From an uncultured Prochlorococcus sp. (GTDB lineage: Bacteria > Cyanobacteriota > Cyanobacteriia > PCC-6307 > Cyanobiaceae): a stretch of 58,856 bases of DNA. Below are positions 36,811 to 45,387 of this stretch, piece after piece. The DNA lies in the NCBI GenBank assembly GCA_902558895.1, contig CACEFS010000005.1, positions 1 through 58,856 on the forward strand. Direction: 5' to 3'. Under the pieces are notes generated by a model, which saw nothing but the letters and a program-made list of their open reading frames with translations, was not told where the DNA came from and made no database searches. A program made the translations under genes and the position numbers. Within the stretch, counting starts at the first letter, position 1. Each line of letters starts with the position of its first letter.

Positions 36811-37071
36811 TTATTTGCTTAATTTAGGATTAGTTGGATCAGGTAATAAGAAAGGAGGAGCATCATTTAAAGATGATTCACCATAAGTTTCATATTCTCT
36901 ATATCCACCCATCTTACCATTTGTTTTCATTAAAGCGCTTACGAAGGCAAGTAGTAAGAAAACAGTAGGAGCTCCAATTATTAACGCAGCGCCAAATAGA
37001 TATCCAACAATAAATTCTGGAAAACTATGATTTCCTAAAAATTCATGAGTGCCCAAAAGAAAATCAAACAT
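36811..37071 (-). CDS. Small single-helix membrane protein of unknown function
   Basis: An 86-residue protein with an N-terminal amphipathic region (FLLGTHEFLGNHSF), one hydrophobic segment (about residues 22-48, VGYLFGAALIIGAPTVFLLLAFVSALM) and a Gly/Tyr/Pro-rich tail (KMGGYREYETYGESS, DPTNPKLSK). The layout resembles small thylakoid-membrane proteins, but I cannot name it. It lies between the RqcH-like gene and tatC on the same strand. Confidence 0.6.
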   Translation of the reverse strand: MFDFLLGTHEFLGNHSFPEFIVGYLFGAALIIGAPTVFLLLAFVSALMKTNGKMGGYREYETYGESSLNDAPPFLLPDPTNPKLSK

Positions 37072-37100
37072 TGAGATTTAAAAATTTTTTTTATTATAAG

Positions 37101-38825
37101 CTAAATTTCTCTTTTAAGATTTTTTTTAATGTAATCTTCTCCTCTTGTAGGATTTCCCCAAATAATTTCTCCATTTTTAAAGGAAACGCAACCTGGCCCT
37201 CCCTTTTTGATTTTTTGCAAATCTTTAATCTTTACTAAATTGATTGGAACTTTAATATTTCTTTTTGCCTTACTAAATAAAGCAGCTAAATCTGCAGCTA
37301 TTTGAAGATCTTGTTCAGATGCTGCTTGAGATGAAGACTTCAAAACTACATGACTGCCTGGTGATTCTTGTGCATGAAACCATAAATCGCCTTTTTTTGA
37401 AAACTTAAAGCTTATTAAATCATTTTGCCTCATATTTCTCCCTACCTGAAGCTTCAATCCTGTGGGAGTGTCCAATTGAATTGGTGAAGATTGTATCTCA
37501 GATGTACTTTTGTTATCTTCTCTTTGCCTCTTGATATTGATATTAAACTCGTTACAAATTTCTTCCATAATTTCTTCTAGTAGTTTGATTCTTATAAAAA
37601 GTTTTTCATGATTTAAAGAATTTAGATTTTCTAGCAGTGTAGTGAATTCATCTAATCTTTCTATATTTGTTTTGTAAATAATTAATCTTTCTTTTATCAA
37701 TTCTCTAGATCTCTTTAGTTTCTTTGACTTTTTATATAGTTTTTGCCCTTTAATAACATCTTGTTTTTTTATTTCATTTGAAGCAAATATATTGTCAGCC
37801 TTTTCTTTATATATCTCATAGTTTTCTGATTTTGAAAGTAGATCATATTGAATATTTAAATTTTTTTTCTCAGTATTGGTCTGTTTAAAAATTATCCCTT
37901 CAATTTTCTTTTTCAATAATTCGAGTTTTTTTTGTTTCAGATGATATTTGTAATAATCCTCTAAACTAGTGCATAAATCTATTTTATTTTCATAATTTAT
38001 TTCTTTATCAAAAAACCAAACGCAATAAAAATATTTATTAAATATAGAAAAGTTAAAGTTATTGTTTTTAAACCTATTTATCCAAATCTTCCAATTTTTA
38101 AATATCGCTTTTAAGTCAGAATCGCTAATGAAATCTATATTTTTTTCCATTATTTCTGCATTGTCAGTTTTGCTGACAACTTCCAATTGTTTTGTGAGGA
38201 TAGGGCTAACTCCTTGATAGGTATTTATTAAACAGTATTTCAAAGACCCAGGAACTATTGAAATTGAGTCTTTCCATGATTGAAAAGACTCATCTACACT
38301 AGGTTTTTTTTTGTGATTGACTGGAGGACCAGAATATATAGATCCTGTTGAAATTGTTCTAAAACTTGATTGACTTGATTTAATTTGTTTACCAACTGCA
38401 ATTATTTTATGTTTATTGTCCAAATAAAAAATATTGCTATGTTTTCCCATTAATTCAAAAATTAAATACTTATTAATTTCATCTCCAGGTTTTTTTGCAA
38501 AACTAAATTTTATAACTCTCTCGAAATCATCTTGATCAATCGAAATTAAAGCCATATACTTTAATCCGTATCTTATTTGTTTAGAAAGTGTGCTTTCTCT
38601 CCCCATCTTTTCTGGCTTATTTATCTTTAGTATTCTAGGAGAATCTCCATTCCATGAAACTTCTAACCATGTTTGAGAAGCAACTCCTCTGAAACATAAT
38701 TGAATTGTATGAGGCTGTGGTTGTTGGGCAGTTTCAAACTTTGAAGGTAAGATATTATTCGTCAAATAATGCAAGACAAATCTAATAGATGTAATATCCA
38801 TTATCTGTGGAACACCTTTTTGCAT
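37101..38825 (-). CDS. NFACT-family ribosome quality-control protein (RqcH-like)
   Basis: A 574-residue protein of the NEMF/RqcH (formerly fibronectin-binding) family. It recognises the stalled 50S subunit with peptidyl-tRNA and can add C-terminal alanine tails. The N-terminal NFACT-N domain begins at MDITSIRFVLHYL. A long Lys-rich coiled coil spans about residues 290-410. The NFACT-R domain near residues 460-560 contains GDLWFHAQESPGSHVVLKS. The first start (38825) adds eight residues before MDITSIRF (38801), which aligns best with family N-termini. It is divergent from gmk. Confidence 0.82.
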   Translation of the reverse strand: MQKGVPQIMDITSIRFVLHYLTNNILPSKFETAQQPQPHTIQLCFRGVASQTWLEVSWNGDSPRILKINKPEKMGRESTLSKQIRYGLKYMALISIDQDDFERVIKFSFAKKPGDEINKYLIFELMGKHSNIFYLDNKHKIIAVGKQIKSSQSSFRTISTGSIYSGPPVNHKKKPSVDESFQSWKDSISIVPGSLKYCLINTYQGVSPILTKQLEVVSKTDNAEIMEKNIDFISDSDLKAIFKNWKIWINRFKNNNFNFSIFNKYFYCVWFFDKEINYENKIDLCTSLEDYYKYHLKQKKLELLKKKIEGIIFKQTNTEKKNLNIQYDLLSKSENYEIYKEKADNIFASNEIKKQDVIKGQKLYKKSKKLKRSRELIKERLIIYKTNIERLDEFTTLLENLNSLNHEKLFIRIKLLEEIMEEICNEFNINIKRQREDNKSTSEIQSSPIQLDTPTGLKLQVGRNMRQNDLISFKFSKKGDLWFHAQESPGSHVVLKSSSQAASEQDLQIAADLAALFSKAKRNIKVPINLVKIKDLQKIKKGGPGCVSFKNGEIIWGNPTRGEDYIKKNLKREI

Positions 38826-38875
38826 TATTCTTTTTTTAATTCACAGGATGTTTATTTTACTGTAAAAAATTTAAT

Positions 38876-39430
38876 ATGAAAAATCCAAAAAAACTTATTA
38901 TCCTTACTGGACCAAGCGGGGTGGGTAAAGGAACAGTTGTTAAAGAAATATTAGGTAGAGAAAAAAATTTTTGGCTTTCAATATCTGCAACTACTAGAAA
39001 ACCTAGAGAGGGAGAGAAGGAAGGAGAAAATTACTACTTTTTAAATCAAGAAAAGTTTAAGGAAATGATTGAACAAAACCTGTTCCTTGAATGGGCTAAA
39101 TTCGCTGGAAACTACTATGGAACCCCTTTATCTTCTGTTAATGAGAAAATAAAAAAGGGATTTACCGTACTACTTGAAATTGAAGTAGAGGGCGCAAGGC
39201 AAATAAAAAATAAGTTTCCTAATTCACTTTCAATATTTTTACTTCCTCCTGATAAAGAAGAGTTAGAGAGAAGAATAAGAAATAGAGGCACAGAAAAAGA
39301 AGAGGCAATTGAAAAAAGACTCTTAAGGGCTAATTATGAGATTTCAGTATCAAATCAATTTGATTTTGAACTAACAAATCACAATGTTGATGAAACAGCA
39401 AAAAAAATAATCAAGTTAATAAAAACTTGA
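38876..39430 (+). CDS. gmk: Guanylate kinase
   Basis: Phosphorylates GMP to GDP. The 184-residue protein starts at ATG 38876. Motifs include P-loop TGPSGVGKGT, SATTRKPREGEKEGENYYF for GMP binding and LEIEVEGARQIK. Length is normal for bacterial Gmk. It converges with psaJ, the stops being 14 bp apart. Confidence 0.96.
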   Translation: MKNPKKLIILTGPSGVGKGTVVKEILGREKNFWLSISATTRKPREGEKEGENYYFLNQEKFKEMIEQNLFLEWAKFAGNYYGTPLSSVNEKIKKGFTVLLEIEVEGARQIKNKFPNSLSIFLLPPDKEELERRIRNRGTEKEEAIEKRLLRANYEISVSNQFDFELTNHNVDETAKKIIKLIKT

Positions 39431-39444
39431 TTATTTTCCCTTTG

Positions 39445-39579
39445 TCAGCTCATTGGATGGAATAATAAATCAGGGAAAAACCTATTAAATTCAATAATTA
39501 TTCCAGCAGTAAGGCTTAGCCAAATTGCTGCTACAACTGGGGCAGATCTGACAAATTTTGTGTTTAGAATTTTGAACAT
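39445..39579 (-). CDS. psaJ: Photosystem I subunit IX (PsaJ)
   Basis: Encodes a 44-residue one-helix subunit of photosystem I that contacts PsaF. The start is at 39579 ([15 protein letters not shown]) and the TGA at 39445-39447. The single hydrophobic segment [23 protein letters not shown] and the C-terminal LLFHPMS are characteristic of PsaJ. It lies 27 bp after psaF, forming the conserved psaFJ operon. Confidence 0.95.
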   Translation of the reverse strand: MFKILNTKFVRSAPVVAAIWLSLTAGIIIEFNRFFPDLLFHPMS

Positions 39580-39606
39580 TTGTTTTATGAAAGTTATTTA
39601 AAATTT

Positions 39607-40161
39607 TTAGCGAGGACCATTAAGTGTAATATTGTTATCTTTTTCTCTTAAATCTCCATTTCTACCTTCCTTATTAGCAAGAAGAGGCCATTGCGCTCCT
39701 TTTATAAGACATTTTCTGGCTAAGTCTAGGTCAATAATGATCTCAAGATCTGCTGGATTCTTAGTCTTTTTTGATTCAATCAGATACTCTCTTCCTGACC
39801 AACCTATAATTCCAGCAATATAAATAAACAATACTCCGGGAATAAGTAAATCTCCTTCATGGCCTCTATTTAAAAGAGCTCCCCATGGCTCAAGAGGAGG
39901 TCCAATTATTAAATGTGGAAGACCATCATCTCCACATGATGCTTTTCCGTATCTTTCAAATCTTGCGATGTCTTTTTGAGTAGTTGCAGAATTTGCTCTC
40001 TCAATGAATTTAGGATTTTCAGAGCATTTTGTGAGGGCTGAAGCCGTATATTCTGTGCTAGCTCTATCTGCGTTTAATGCAGGCCCATTAGCGGCTAGAG
40101 CAATTGGAGTAATTCCGAGGAACAGAAAAACTGAGGTTATGATTGAAAAAAAGAATTTCAT
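39607..40161 (-). CDS. psaF: Photosystem I subunit III (PsaF)
   Basis: A lumenal docking and structural subunit of photosystem I. The 184-residue precursor begins at ATG 40161 (MKFFFSIITSVFLFLG); a TTG three codons upstream is less likely. A signal peptide ends at about ALA-ANG. Two conserved Cys flank the helix (LTKCSENPKF, KASCGDDGLPHL). The membrane region is LIPGVLFIYIAGIIGWSGREYL. It is first in psaFJ and divergent from tsaD. Confidence 0.96.
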   Translation of the reverse strand: MKFFFSIITSVFLFLGITPIALAANGPALNADRASTEYTASALTKCSENPKFIERANSATTQKDIARFERYGKASCGDDGLPHLIIGPPLEPWGALLNRGHEGDLLIPGVLFIYIAGIIGWSGREYLIESKKTKNPADLEIIIDLDLARKCLIKGAQWPLLANKEGRNGDLREKDNNITLNGPR

Positions 40162-40180
40162 AAGTTGCAATCTTTAATTC

Positions 40181-40186
40181 CTTATA
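40181..40186 (-). promoter_or_regulatory. Possible -10 box of psaFJ
   Basis: TATAAG on the minus strand, ending about 20 bp before the psaF ATG in the 74-bp divergent gap with tsaD. No convincing -35 element is seen. Confidence 0.25.
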
Positions 40187-40235
40187 GTGTGTTAAGTAAG
40201 AAATTAATATTAAAATAGAACAAGTTGAATCAAAA

Positions 40236-41306
40236 ATGCATAAAGTTTTAGCTATTGAAACAAGTTGTGATGAGACATCTGTCTCTATAGTTTCTAATAT
40301 TGGCGATACTTTCAAAATACATTCAAATATAGTTGCTTCTCAAATTGAAGACCATTCAAAATGGGGAGGAGTTGTTCCTGAACTTGCAGCTCGAAAACAT
40401 TTAGAGTTATTACCTTTTGTTTTAGATAAGGCTTTAAAAGAATCAAAAATTAAAATTGAGGAGGTCGACTATATTGCATCAACTGTAGCTCCTGGTTTAG
40501 TTGGTTGTTTACGAGTTGGTTCTATAACTGCAAGATCACTGTGCATGTTACATTCAAAACCATTTTTGGGAATTCATCATTTGGAGGGGCATTTATCTTC
40601 GATTTTATTTTCAGAAAACTATCCAAAGAAATCTTTTCTCACATTACTTGTTAGCGGCGGGCATACTGAATTGATAAAGGTTGATGATAGAAGGGGAATG
40701 CAAAGACTTGGGAAAAGTTTTGATGACGCGGCTGGAGAAGCCTTTGATAAAGTTGGCAGACTATTAGGTCTTAGTTATCCGGGAGGGCCAGCAATTGAAA
40801 AGATTGCTAAAAATGGAGACCCAATGAAATTTAATTTACCAAAATGTAGGATTTCTGATAAAAAAGGTGGATTTCTTAAATATGATTTCTCTTTTAGTGG
40901 TCTAAAAACTGCCGTATTAAGATTAGTTGAGAGAATAAATTTGGATGGAAAGACTGTTCCAATTCCTGATATCGCTGCAAGTTTTGAGAGAGTAGTGGCA
41001 GAAGTTTTGGTAGAGAGAACAATAAAATGCGCAGAAGATCATAGCTTGGATAAAATTGTTGTGGTTGGGGGAGTGGCCGCAAACAATACATTAAGAAAAA
41101 TGATGATTGGTGAAGCTAATAAAAAATCTATTAAAGTTCATTTAGCTCCCCTTAATCTTTGTACAGATAATGCGGCAATGATTGGAGCGGCCGCGTTGTT
41201 CAGAATCAAATTTAAGGATCATTTAAGTTCTCTTAAATTAGGTGTCGCAGGAAGACTATCAATTGAACAAGCAAATACCCTTTATGAAGACCCCCCCCCT
41301 TTTTAA
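40236..41306 (+). CDS. tsaD: tRNA N6-threonylcarbamoyladenosine transferase subunit TsaD
   Basis: Transfers threonylcarbamoyl to A37 of ANN-decoding tRNAs with TsaB/TsaE. The 356-residue ASKHA protein has VLAIETSCDETSVSIV at the N-terminus. The metal-ligand motif is HHLEGHLSSIL, and LLVSGGHTELI and VVVGGVAANNTLR are further motifs. It ends EDPPPF, the prolines being encoded by a run of nine C (41291-41299), unusual in this genome. The next gene begins 5 bp after the stop. Confidence 0.95.
   Translation: MHKVLAIETSCDETSVSIVSNIGDTFKIHSNIVASQIEDHSKWGGVVPELAARKHLELLPFVLDKALKESKIKIEEVDYIASTVAPGLVGCLRVGSITARSLCMLHSKPFLGIHHLEGHLSSILFSENYPKKSFLTLLVSGGHTELIKVDDRRGMQRLGKSFDDAAGEAFDKVGRLLGLSYPGGPAIEKIAKNGDPMKFNLPKCRISDKKGGFLKYDFSFSGLKTAVLRLVERINLDGKTVPIPDIAASFERVVAEVLVERTIKCAEDHSLDKIVVVGGVAANNTLRKMMIGEANKKSIKVHLAPLNLCTDNAAMIGAAALFRIKFKDHLSSLKLGVAGRLSIEQANTLYEDPPPF
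41291..41299 (+). repeat. C9 homopolymer at the tsaD 3' end
   Basis: Nine consecutive C encode the final prolines of TsaD. Such a tract is rare in sequence this AT-rich. A single added C would bypass the TAA at 41304 and enter the hli frame directly. Confidence 0.9.
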
Positions 41307-41311
41307 CTTCA

Positions 41312-41488
41312 ATGAATAAACAACCTAAAATCGAGATTAAAGAGACAAAAAACTTCGTTGATAAAAAGGAACTGAATTTGTGGAAAAGAGGTTTTACCCC
41401 TCAAGCTGAAATATGGAATGGAAGGATGGCAACTGTTGGTATAGGAATTATTTTTATAATTATTGCTTTAATAAGCAAGTTTTCTTAA
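41312..41488 (+). CDS. hli: High-light-inducible protein (Hli/SCP)
   Basis: A 58-residue single-helix LHC-like protein, ATG 41312 to TAA 41486-41488. A charged N-terminus is followed by WKRGFTPQAEIWNGRMATVGI, which contains the chlorophyll-binding ExxNxRxA pattern, and then one hydrophobic helix to the end. Hli proteins protect photosystems under light or nutrient stress. It begins 5 bp after tsaD. Several hli copies occur per Prochlorococcus genome, so I do not number it. Confidence 0.9.
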   Translation: MNKQPKIEIKETKNFVDKKELNLWKRGFTPQAEIWNGRMATVGIGIIFIIIALISKFS

Positions 41489-41651
41489 AAAAAACAAAAT
41501 TAATTTTCTTAAAATTTGGATTGAAAGATTATATAAAAATTACTCTTTTCCAGCTGATTAATTAAATTAAAAAGTATTGTATTTATTGGACTTGAGATAA
41601 GAATATTGATTTAATCAAAATAATTAATATTTTTATTATTTATAATTTTAT

Positions 41652-42857
41652 ATGACGCCTGAAAGGCTTGGATTACTTTGGGGGATAACTGTATTCGCAG
41701 GGGCTTGCGCTCGATTACTCTCTTCTTTTACAGGATTCCCAAGTGTTGTTATTTTATTACTTTCTGGATTATTTATCGGAAGATCAGGATTAGGACTGGT
41801 TGAGCCTTTAGATCTCGGGCAAGGGCTTGAAACTATTGTGGGGCTTTTAGTCTGTTTGGTTCTATTTGAAGGGGGATTAAATTTAAAACTTCCTGAGGGG
41901 AATATAAGAAATACTGTTTTGAAAATTTCATTGGTAAGACTTTTTATTTCATTATCAGCTGGAATTTTTATTGCTCATTGGCTGGCTGGACTTTCTTGGC
42001 AAGTCGCAGGAATATATAGTGCCATAGTTCTAGCTACTGGCCCAACAGTTGTCTCTCCATTAGTGGAACAAATAAAATTAGCTTCCCCACTTTCGGAAGT
42101 TTTAAAAGCTGAGGGTTTGTTGCTTGAACCAATTGGTGCAGTACTAGCATTACTGCTTTTAGAACTGACTTTAGGAGACCTTCGTGGGATTAACGACGTA
42201 TTTATAGCATTAATGCAAAGATTAGGGGGAGGAGTCTTAATAGGATTAATTGCAGGATGGTTACTATCAGAAATTTTAAAAAAAATAAAAAATGAAGCCT
42301 CATTTGGTATAGAGCTTCAGGTTACTCTTGGATTTATTTTCCTTGTGTATGGAATTTGTGAATATTTTTTACCAGAATCAGGTTTGCCGGCTTCAGTCGC
42401 AGCGGGTTTTATTGTAGGTAAAAGAGAAGTTATTGATAAAGAAAGATTGGATAATCTAATAGGTGAATTAGCTCAATTAGCAATAACAGTTCTTTTCCCT
42501 CTTTTGGCAGCTGACGTTTCTTGGGGTGAATTAAGTCCACTTGGTTGGGGAGGATTTGTGTGCGTTTTTATGTTGATGGTAATTGTTCGCCCCATTTGTA
42601 TTTGGATAGCAACAATAGGGCGAGAATTGAACTTAAAAGAAAAAATATTTTTAGCTTGGTTAGCTCCAAGAGGTATTGTTACTGCGGCGGTAGCGTCACT
42701 TTTTTCTATCAGATTAGAGCAAGCTGGTATTCTTGGTTCAGGCCGTCTCCAAGGTTTAGTTTTCCTTACTATATTGATGACAGTAGGAATACAAGGCCTT
42801 TCAGCTAAACCTTTGGCGAATAGGCTTGAATTAGGCCAAAAAAATAATTTAGATTGA
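41652..42857 (+). CDS. Cation:proton antiporter (CPA family, Na+/H+)
   Basis: A 401-residue inner-membrane protein with 11-13 hydrophobic helices. An early helix VVILLLSGLFIGRSGLG, LLVCLVLFEGGLNLKLPE, and the transport-core region VLATGPTVVSPLVEQIKLA followed by AEGLLLEPIGAVLAL are typical of the Na+/H+ exchanger domain. The fuller TGPT form resembles NhaP/NhaS-like cyanobacterial exchangers. Ion specificity cannot be read from sequence. It follows 163 bp of featureless AT-rich DNA and overlaps gltX by 9 bp at its 3' end. Confidence 0.85.
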   Translation: MTPERLGLLWGITVFAGACARLLSSFTGFPSVVILLLSGLFIGRSGLGLVEPLDLGQGLETIVGLLVCLVLFEGGLNLKLPEGNIRNTVLKISLVRLFISLSAGIFIAHWLAGLSWQVAGIYSAIVLATGPTVVSPLVEQIKLASPLSEVLKAEGLLLEPIGAVLALLLLELTLGDLRGINDVFIALMQRLGGGVLIGLIAGWLLSEILKKIKNEASFGIELQVTLGFIFLVYGICEYFLPESGLPASVAAGFIVGKREVIDKERLDNLIGELAQLAITVLFPLLAADVSWGELSPLGWGGFVCVFMLMVIVRPICIWIATIGRELNLKEKIFLAWLAPRGIVTAAVASLFSIRLEQAGILGSGRLQGLVFLTILMTVGIQGLSAKPLANRLELGQKNNLD

Positions 42858-44288
42858 TTTAAGACATCTTTCAATTCGAGTTCTATCAGTTTTGCTCTCT
42901 GCGAAAAGCTCCCAACTTTGAATTAAATCTGGCCCACTGAGAGATCCGAAAAAGGCTACTCTTAATGATTTCATTAATGTCCCTTTTTTAAGATTATGCA
43001 TTTTTGAGATTTCGTTTATTATTTCTTTGGCTTTTTCTTTATTTACTTTTATAGTATCCTGCTCAATTAAATAATTTAAGGTTAGTTTTAGAGATGCTTT
43101 GTTATCTTTGTTTTCAAGAAAATCTTGACCTTCTTTTTGAATTGTAGGTATTAAGAAAAATGGTTTTGATTGATCAATTGAATCTTTTAAAAGAGTCATT
43201 GAGTCTCTAAGCAAAATTACTAATTTATAAGCCCATTCTTGCGATGGCGGTACCCAACCTTTATCATCCCAGTATTTCCTTATGATCTCACTTAACTTTA
43301 TTGATTCCATATTTTTTATATATTGAGAATTAATCCAGTTGAGTTTTTCCCAACTGAATTTAGCTCCAGCTTTATTTATGTCTGATAAGTCAAAAATTTC
43401 AGATATCTCTTCAAGTGAAAGTATTTCTTTGTCTGCAGATTTTGGAGACCAACCTAAAAAGGCCATATAGTTCGATAAGGCCTCAGGTAAATATCCCATA
43501 TCTCTAAATTCGTCGATTGAAGTAACGCAATCTCTCTTAGATAATTTTTTCCCTTCACTATTAAGTATTAAGGGTGTATGCGAAAAAGTTGGTAAATTAA
43601 AATTTAATGCTTTATAAATCAATATTTGTTTTGCAGTGTTTGAGATATGGTCTTCACCTCTTACAACATGAGTAATATTCATGAAATTATCATCAACTAC
43701 AACTGCAAGATTGTACAAAGGATCTCCAATCTCGTATCCCTTTGCCCTTCTTGACAATACTAAATCACCACCTAAGTCCTTGCCTTGCCATTTGATTTCA
43801 CCTCTTATTTGGTCTACCCATGTAATCTGTATTTTTTCATCAATCTTAAACCTTATAACTGAAGTTTTCCCTTGGGATATGAATGTTTCTATTTCTTCTT
43901 TTGAAAGATTTCTGTGTCTATTATCATGCTTTGGAGGTAATCCCTTCTTTTTTTGTTCTTCTCTTAATTCAGAGATTTCATCTTCTGTTGTAAAGCATCT
44001 ATATGCAGCTCCAGATGCCAATAGTTTTTTGATGTAATTTTTGTGAATTGATATTCGGTCACTTTGATTGATAGGTTCTTCATCCCATTGAAGTCCAAGC
44101 CATTTCAGCCCTTTTAGTATATTTTCTGTATATTCAGATTTAGATCTAATAAAATCTGTATCTTCTATTCTGATCAGAAATTTTCCGCCTATTTTTTTTG
44201 AGTACAACCAGTTGAATAATGCTGTTCGAGCTGTACCAATATGAAATAAACCTGTTGGACTTGGGGCGAGTCTTAAACGTTTTTCCAA
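42849..44288 (-). CDS. gltX: Glutamyl-tRNA synthetase
   Basis: A class I aminoacyl-tRNA synthetase; in cyanobacteria it is typically non-discriminating, charging tRNA-Glu and tRNA-Gln. The 479-residue protein has the HIGH-type motif LAPSPTGLFHIGTARTALFN and the KMSKS-type motif GKKLSKRDC. It starts 17 bp downstream of the tRNA-Asp gene on the same strand, so a common transcript is likely. Confidence 0.96.
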   Translation of the reverse strand: MEKRLRLAPSPTGLFHIGTARTALFNWLYSKKIGGKFLIRIEDTDFIRSKSEYTENILKGLKWLGLQWDEEPINQSDRISIHKNYIKKLLASGAAYRCFTTEDEISELREEQKKKGLPPKHDNRHRNLSKEEIETFISQGKTSVIRFKIDEKIQITWVDQIRGEIKWQGKDLGGDLVLSRRAKGYEIGDPLYNLAVVVDDNFMNITHVVRGEDHISNTAKQILIYKALNFNLPTFSHTPLILNSEGKKLSKRDCVTSIDEFRDMGYLPEALSNYMAFLGWSPKSADKEILSLEEISEIFDLSDINKAGAKFSWEKLNWINSQYIKNMESIKLSEIIRKYWDDKGWVPPSQEWAYKLVILLRDSMTLLKDSIDQSKPFFLIPTIQKEGQDFLENKDNKASLKLTLNYLIEQDTIKVNKEKAKEIINEISKMHNLKKGTLMKSLRVAFFGSLSGPDLIQSWELFAESKTDRTRIERCLKSI

Positions 44289-44305
44289 ATTTCTTTTAGA
44301 AAAAA

Positions 44306-44379
44306 CGGGACCGACGGGATTCGAACCCGCAACTTCCGCCGTGACAGGGCGGTGCTCTAACCAGTTGAACTACGGTCCC
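44306..44379 (-). tRNA. trnD: tRNA-Asp (GTC)
   Basis: A 74-nt cloverleaf on the minus strand. The acceptor is GGGACCG pairing with CGGTCCC, the anticodon loop is CTGTCAC with GTC, and the T-arm is GCGGG-TTCGAAT-CCCGT. The discriminator base is G. No CCA is encoded. Confidence 0.96.
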
Positions 44380-44386
44380 AGAGTTT

Positions 44387-44406
44387 GTTCTAATTTTATT
44401 TAGAAC
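44387..44406. promoter_or_regulatory. Hairpin between the hyper-conserved protein gene and tRNA-Asp
   Basis: A perfect 7-bp inverted repeat GTTCTAA-TTTTAT-TTAGAAC lies 7 bp upstream of the tRNA-Asp 5' end. It could act as a processing or attenuation signal between the two genes. No T run follows on the minus strand, so an intrinsic terminator is unlikely. Confidence 0.3.
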
Positions 44407-44527
44407 TTCATTCTTAAAATTATCAGATCATAATACTTAATTAATGGTGTTGTAATAAAAAAAATTTATTAATTTGAGGATTTACAGAAATAGTAAGTTT
44501 TAAATCTACCTATATGTAAACAATTAT

Positions 44528-44722
44528 TTATTTTTGAGGTCTAAAACCAGCAGGCTCTATCAACCTAACTTGGTTGCCTCTAGCAGTAAATTCTCTGCCT
44601 TGGTCACTTTGGACAACAACTCTACCACCAGACTTAACTCTGATGACTCGTGCACGAACCCATCCTAAAGCAGCTGATTCGAGGACTTTAACTACGTCCC
44701 CGGGTTGAAGATCTAACTCCAT
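44528..44722 (-). CDS. Picocyanobacterial hyper-conserved protein (PSHCP-type, Tudor/SH3-like)
   Basis: A 64-residue basic protein: MELDLQPGDVVKVLE, ALGWVRARVIRVKSGGR, VVVQSDQGREFTARGNQ, VRLIEPAGF. The strand-turn pattern is that of a small Tudor/SH3-like barrel. I recognise it, from memory, as the Prochlorococcus/Synechococcus hyper-conserved protein. That protein is about 62 residues, nearly invariant across the clade, has a Tudor-like fold reported to bind RNA including tRNA, and has ribosomal protein L2 among its reported partners. Here it sits between two tRNA genes, in line with rplS and gltX, which fits a translation-linked role. Confidence 0.7.
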   Translation of the reverse strand: MELDLQPGDVVKVLESAALGWVRARVIRVKSGGRVVVQSDQGREFTARGNQVRLIEPAGFRPQK

Positions 44723-44759
44723 TTAATGAAAAAAAATGATTTAAATAATGTTGATCAAA

Positions 44760-44832
44760 CGCGTCGTGGAGGACTTGAACCCCCGACATCAGGTTTTGGA
44801 GACCTGCGTTCTACCAACTGAACTAACGACGC
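44760..44832 (-). tRNA. trnW: tRNA-Trp (CCA)
   Basis: A 73-nt cloverleaf on the minus strand. The acceptor is GCGTCGT pairing with ACGACGC, the anticodon stem-loop is CAGGT-CTCCAAA-ACCTG with anticodon CCA, and the T-loop is TTCAAGT. The discriminator is G. It lies 52 bp downstream of rplS. Confidence 0.96.
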
Positions 44833-44884
44833 ATTTAATGATTATAGGCGTCTTTGTGACCAATAAGTTGATTAATTTACAACT

Positions 44885-45355
44885 TTATCGATCAAAGCGT
44901 TGTTTTACGCGAGTAGCTTTTCCTACTCTATCTCTTAGATAGAATAACTTAGCCCTTCTTACTTTACCTCTACGTTCAACTTTTAGAGAGGCAACCTGTG
45001 GACTATGTAGCATAAATACTCTTTCAACACCAATTCCCTGAAAAATTCTTCTGACTGTAATAGTCTGGTTGATACCTCCATGCCTTATTGCTATAACAAC
45101 ACCTTCATAAGGTTGGACTCTTTCTTTATTACCTTCTGTAATTTTAACTCCAACTTTAACAGTGTCCCCAACATAAATTTCTGGTAATTCTTTTTTTAAT
45201 TGTTCATTCTCAAATTCCTTAATGAGATGGGATGCGCTTAAGTTTTTCGTAGTTTCAGAAACAATCTTTCCACCTTTTTGTTCAACTGCTACATCAACTG
45301 ATGCGTCAGTATTCGTAACGGTTTCTAATTCCTTCTCTTGTTTATCTTTGGCCAT
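44885..45355 (-). CDS. rplS: 50S ribosomal protein L19
   Basis: A structural protein at the 30S-50S interface. The C-terminal two-thirds (about residues 45-156) carry the L19 fold: [53 protein letters not shown] and [27 protein letters not shown]. An acidic N-terminal extension of about 40 residues is longer than in E. coli L19, as is common in cyanobacteria. It heads the same-strand series to tRNA-Trp, the hyper-conserved protein, tRNA-Asp and gltX. Confidence 0.96.
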   Translation of the reverse strand: MAKDKQEKELETVTNTDASVDVAVEQKGGKIVSETTKNLSASHLIKEFENEQLKKELPEIYVGDTVKVGVKITEGNKERVQPYEGVVIAIRHGGINQTITVRRIFQGIGVERVFMLHSPQVASLKVERRGKVRRAKLFYLRDRVGKATRVKQRFDR

Positions 45356-45387
45356 TTTGGTATGTTTTATCCTACAAGTTCTATATC

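Noticed and set aside
41489-41651. Small RNA or gene between hli and the antiporter
   Set aside because: 163 bp of AT-rich sequence without a stable hairpin, start codon in a good frame or recognised motif.
42473-42874. 133-codon minus-strand frame across the antiporter end
   Set aside because: Antisense to the well-supported antiporter and ends inside gltX; no coherent domain.
43681-44037. 118-codon plus-strand frame in gltX
   Set aside because: Antisense to gltX, which has complete synthetase motifs.
44387-44406. Intrinsic terminator upstream of tRNA-Asp
   Set aside because: The inverted repeat is perfect, but no T run follows on the transcribed strand; kept only as a possible processing site.
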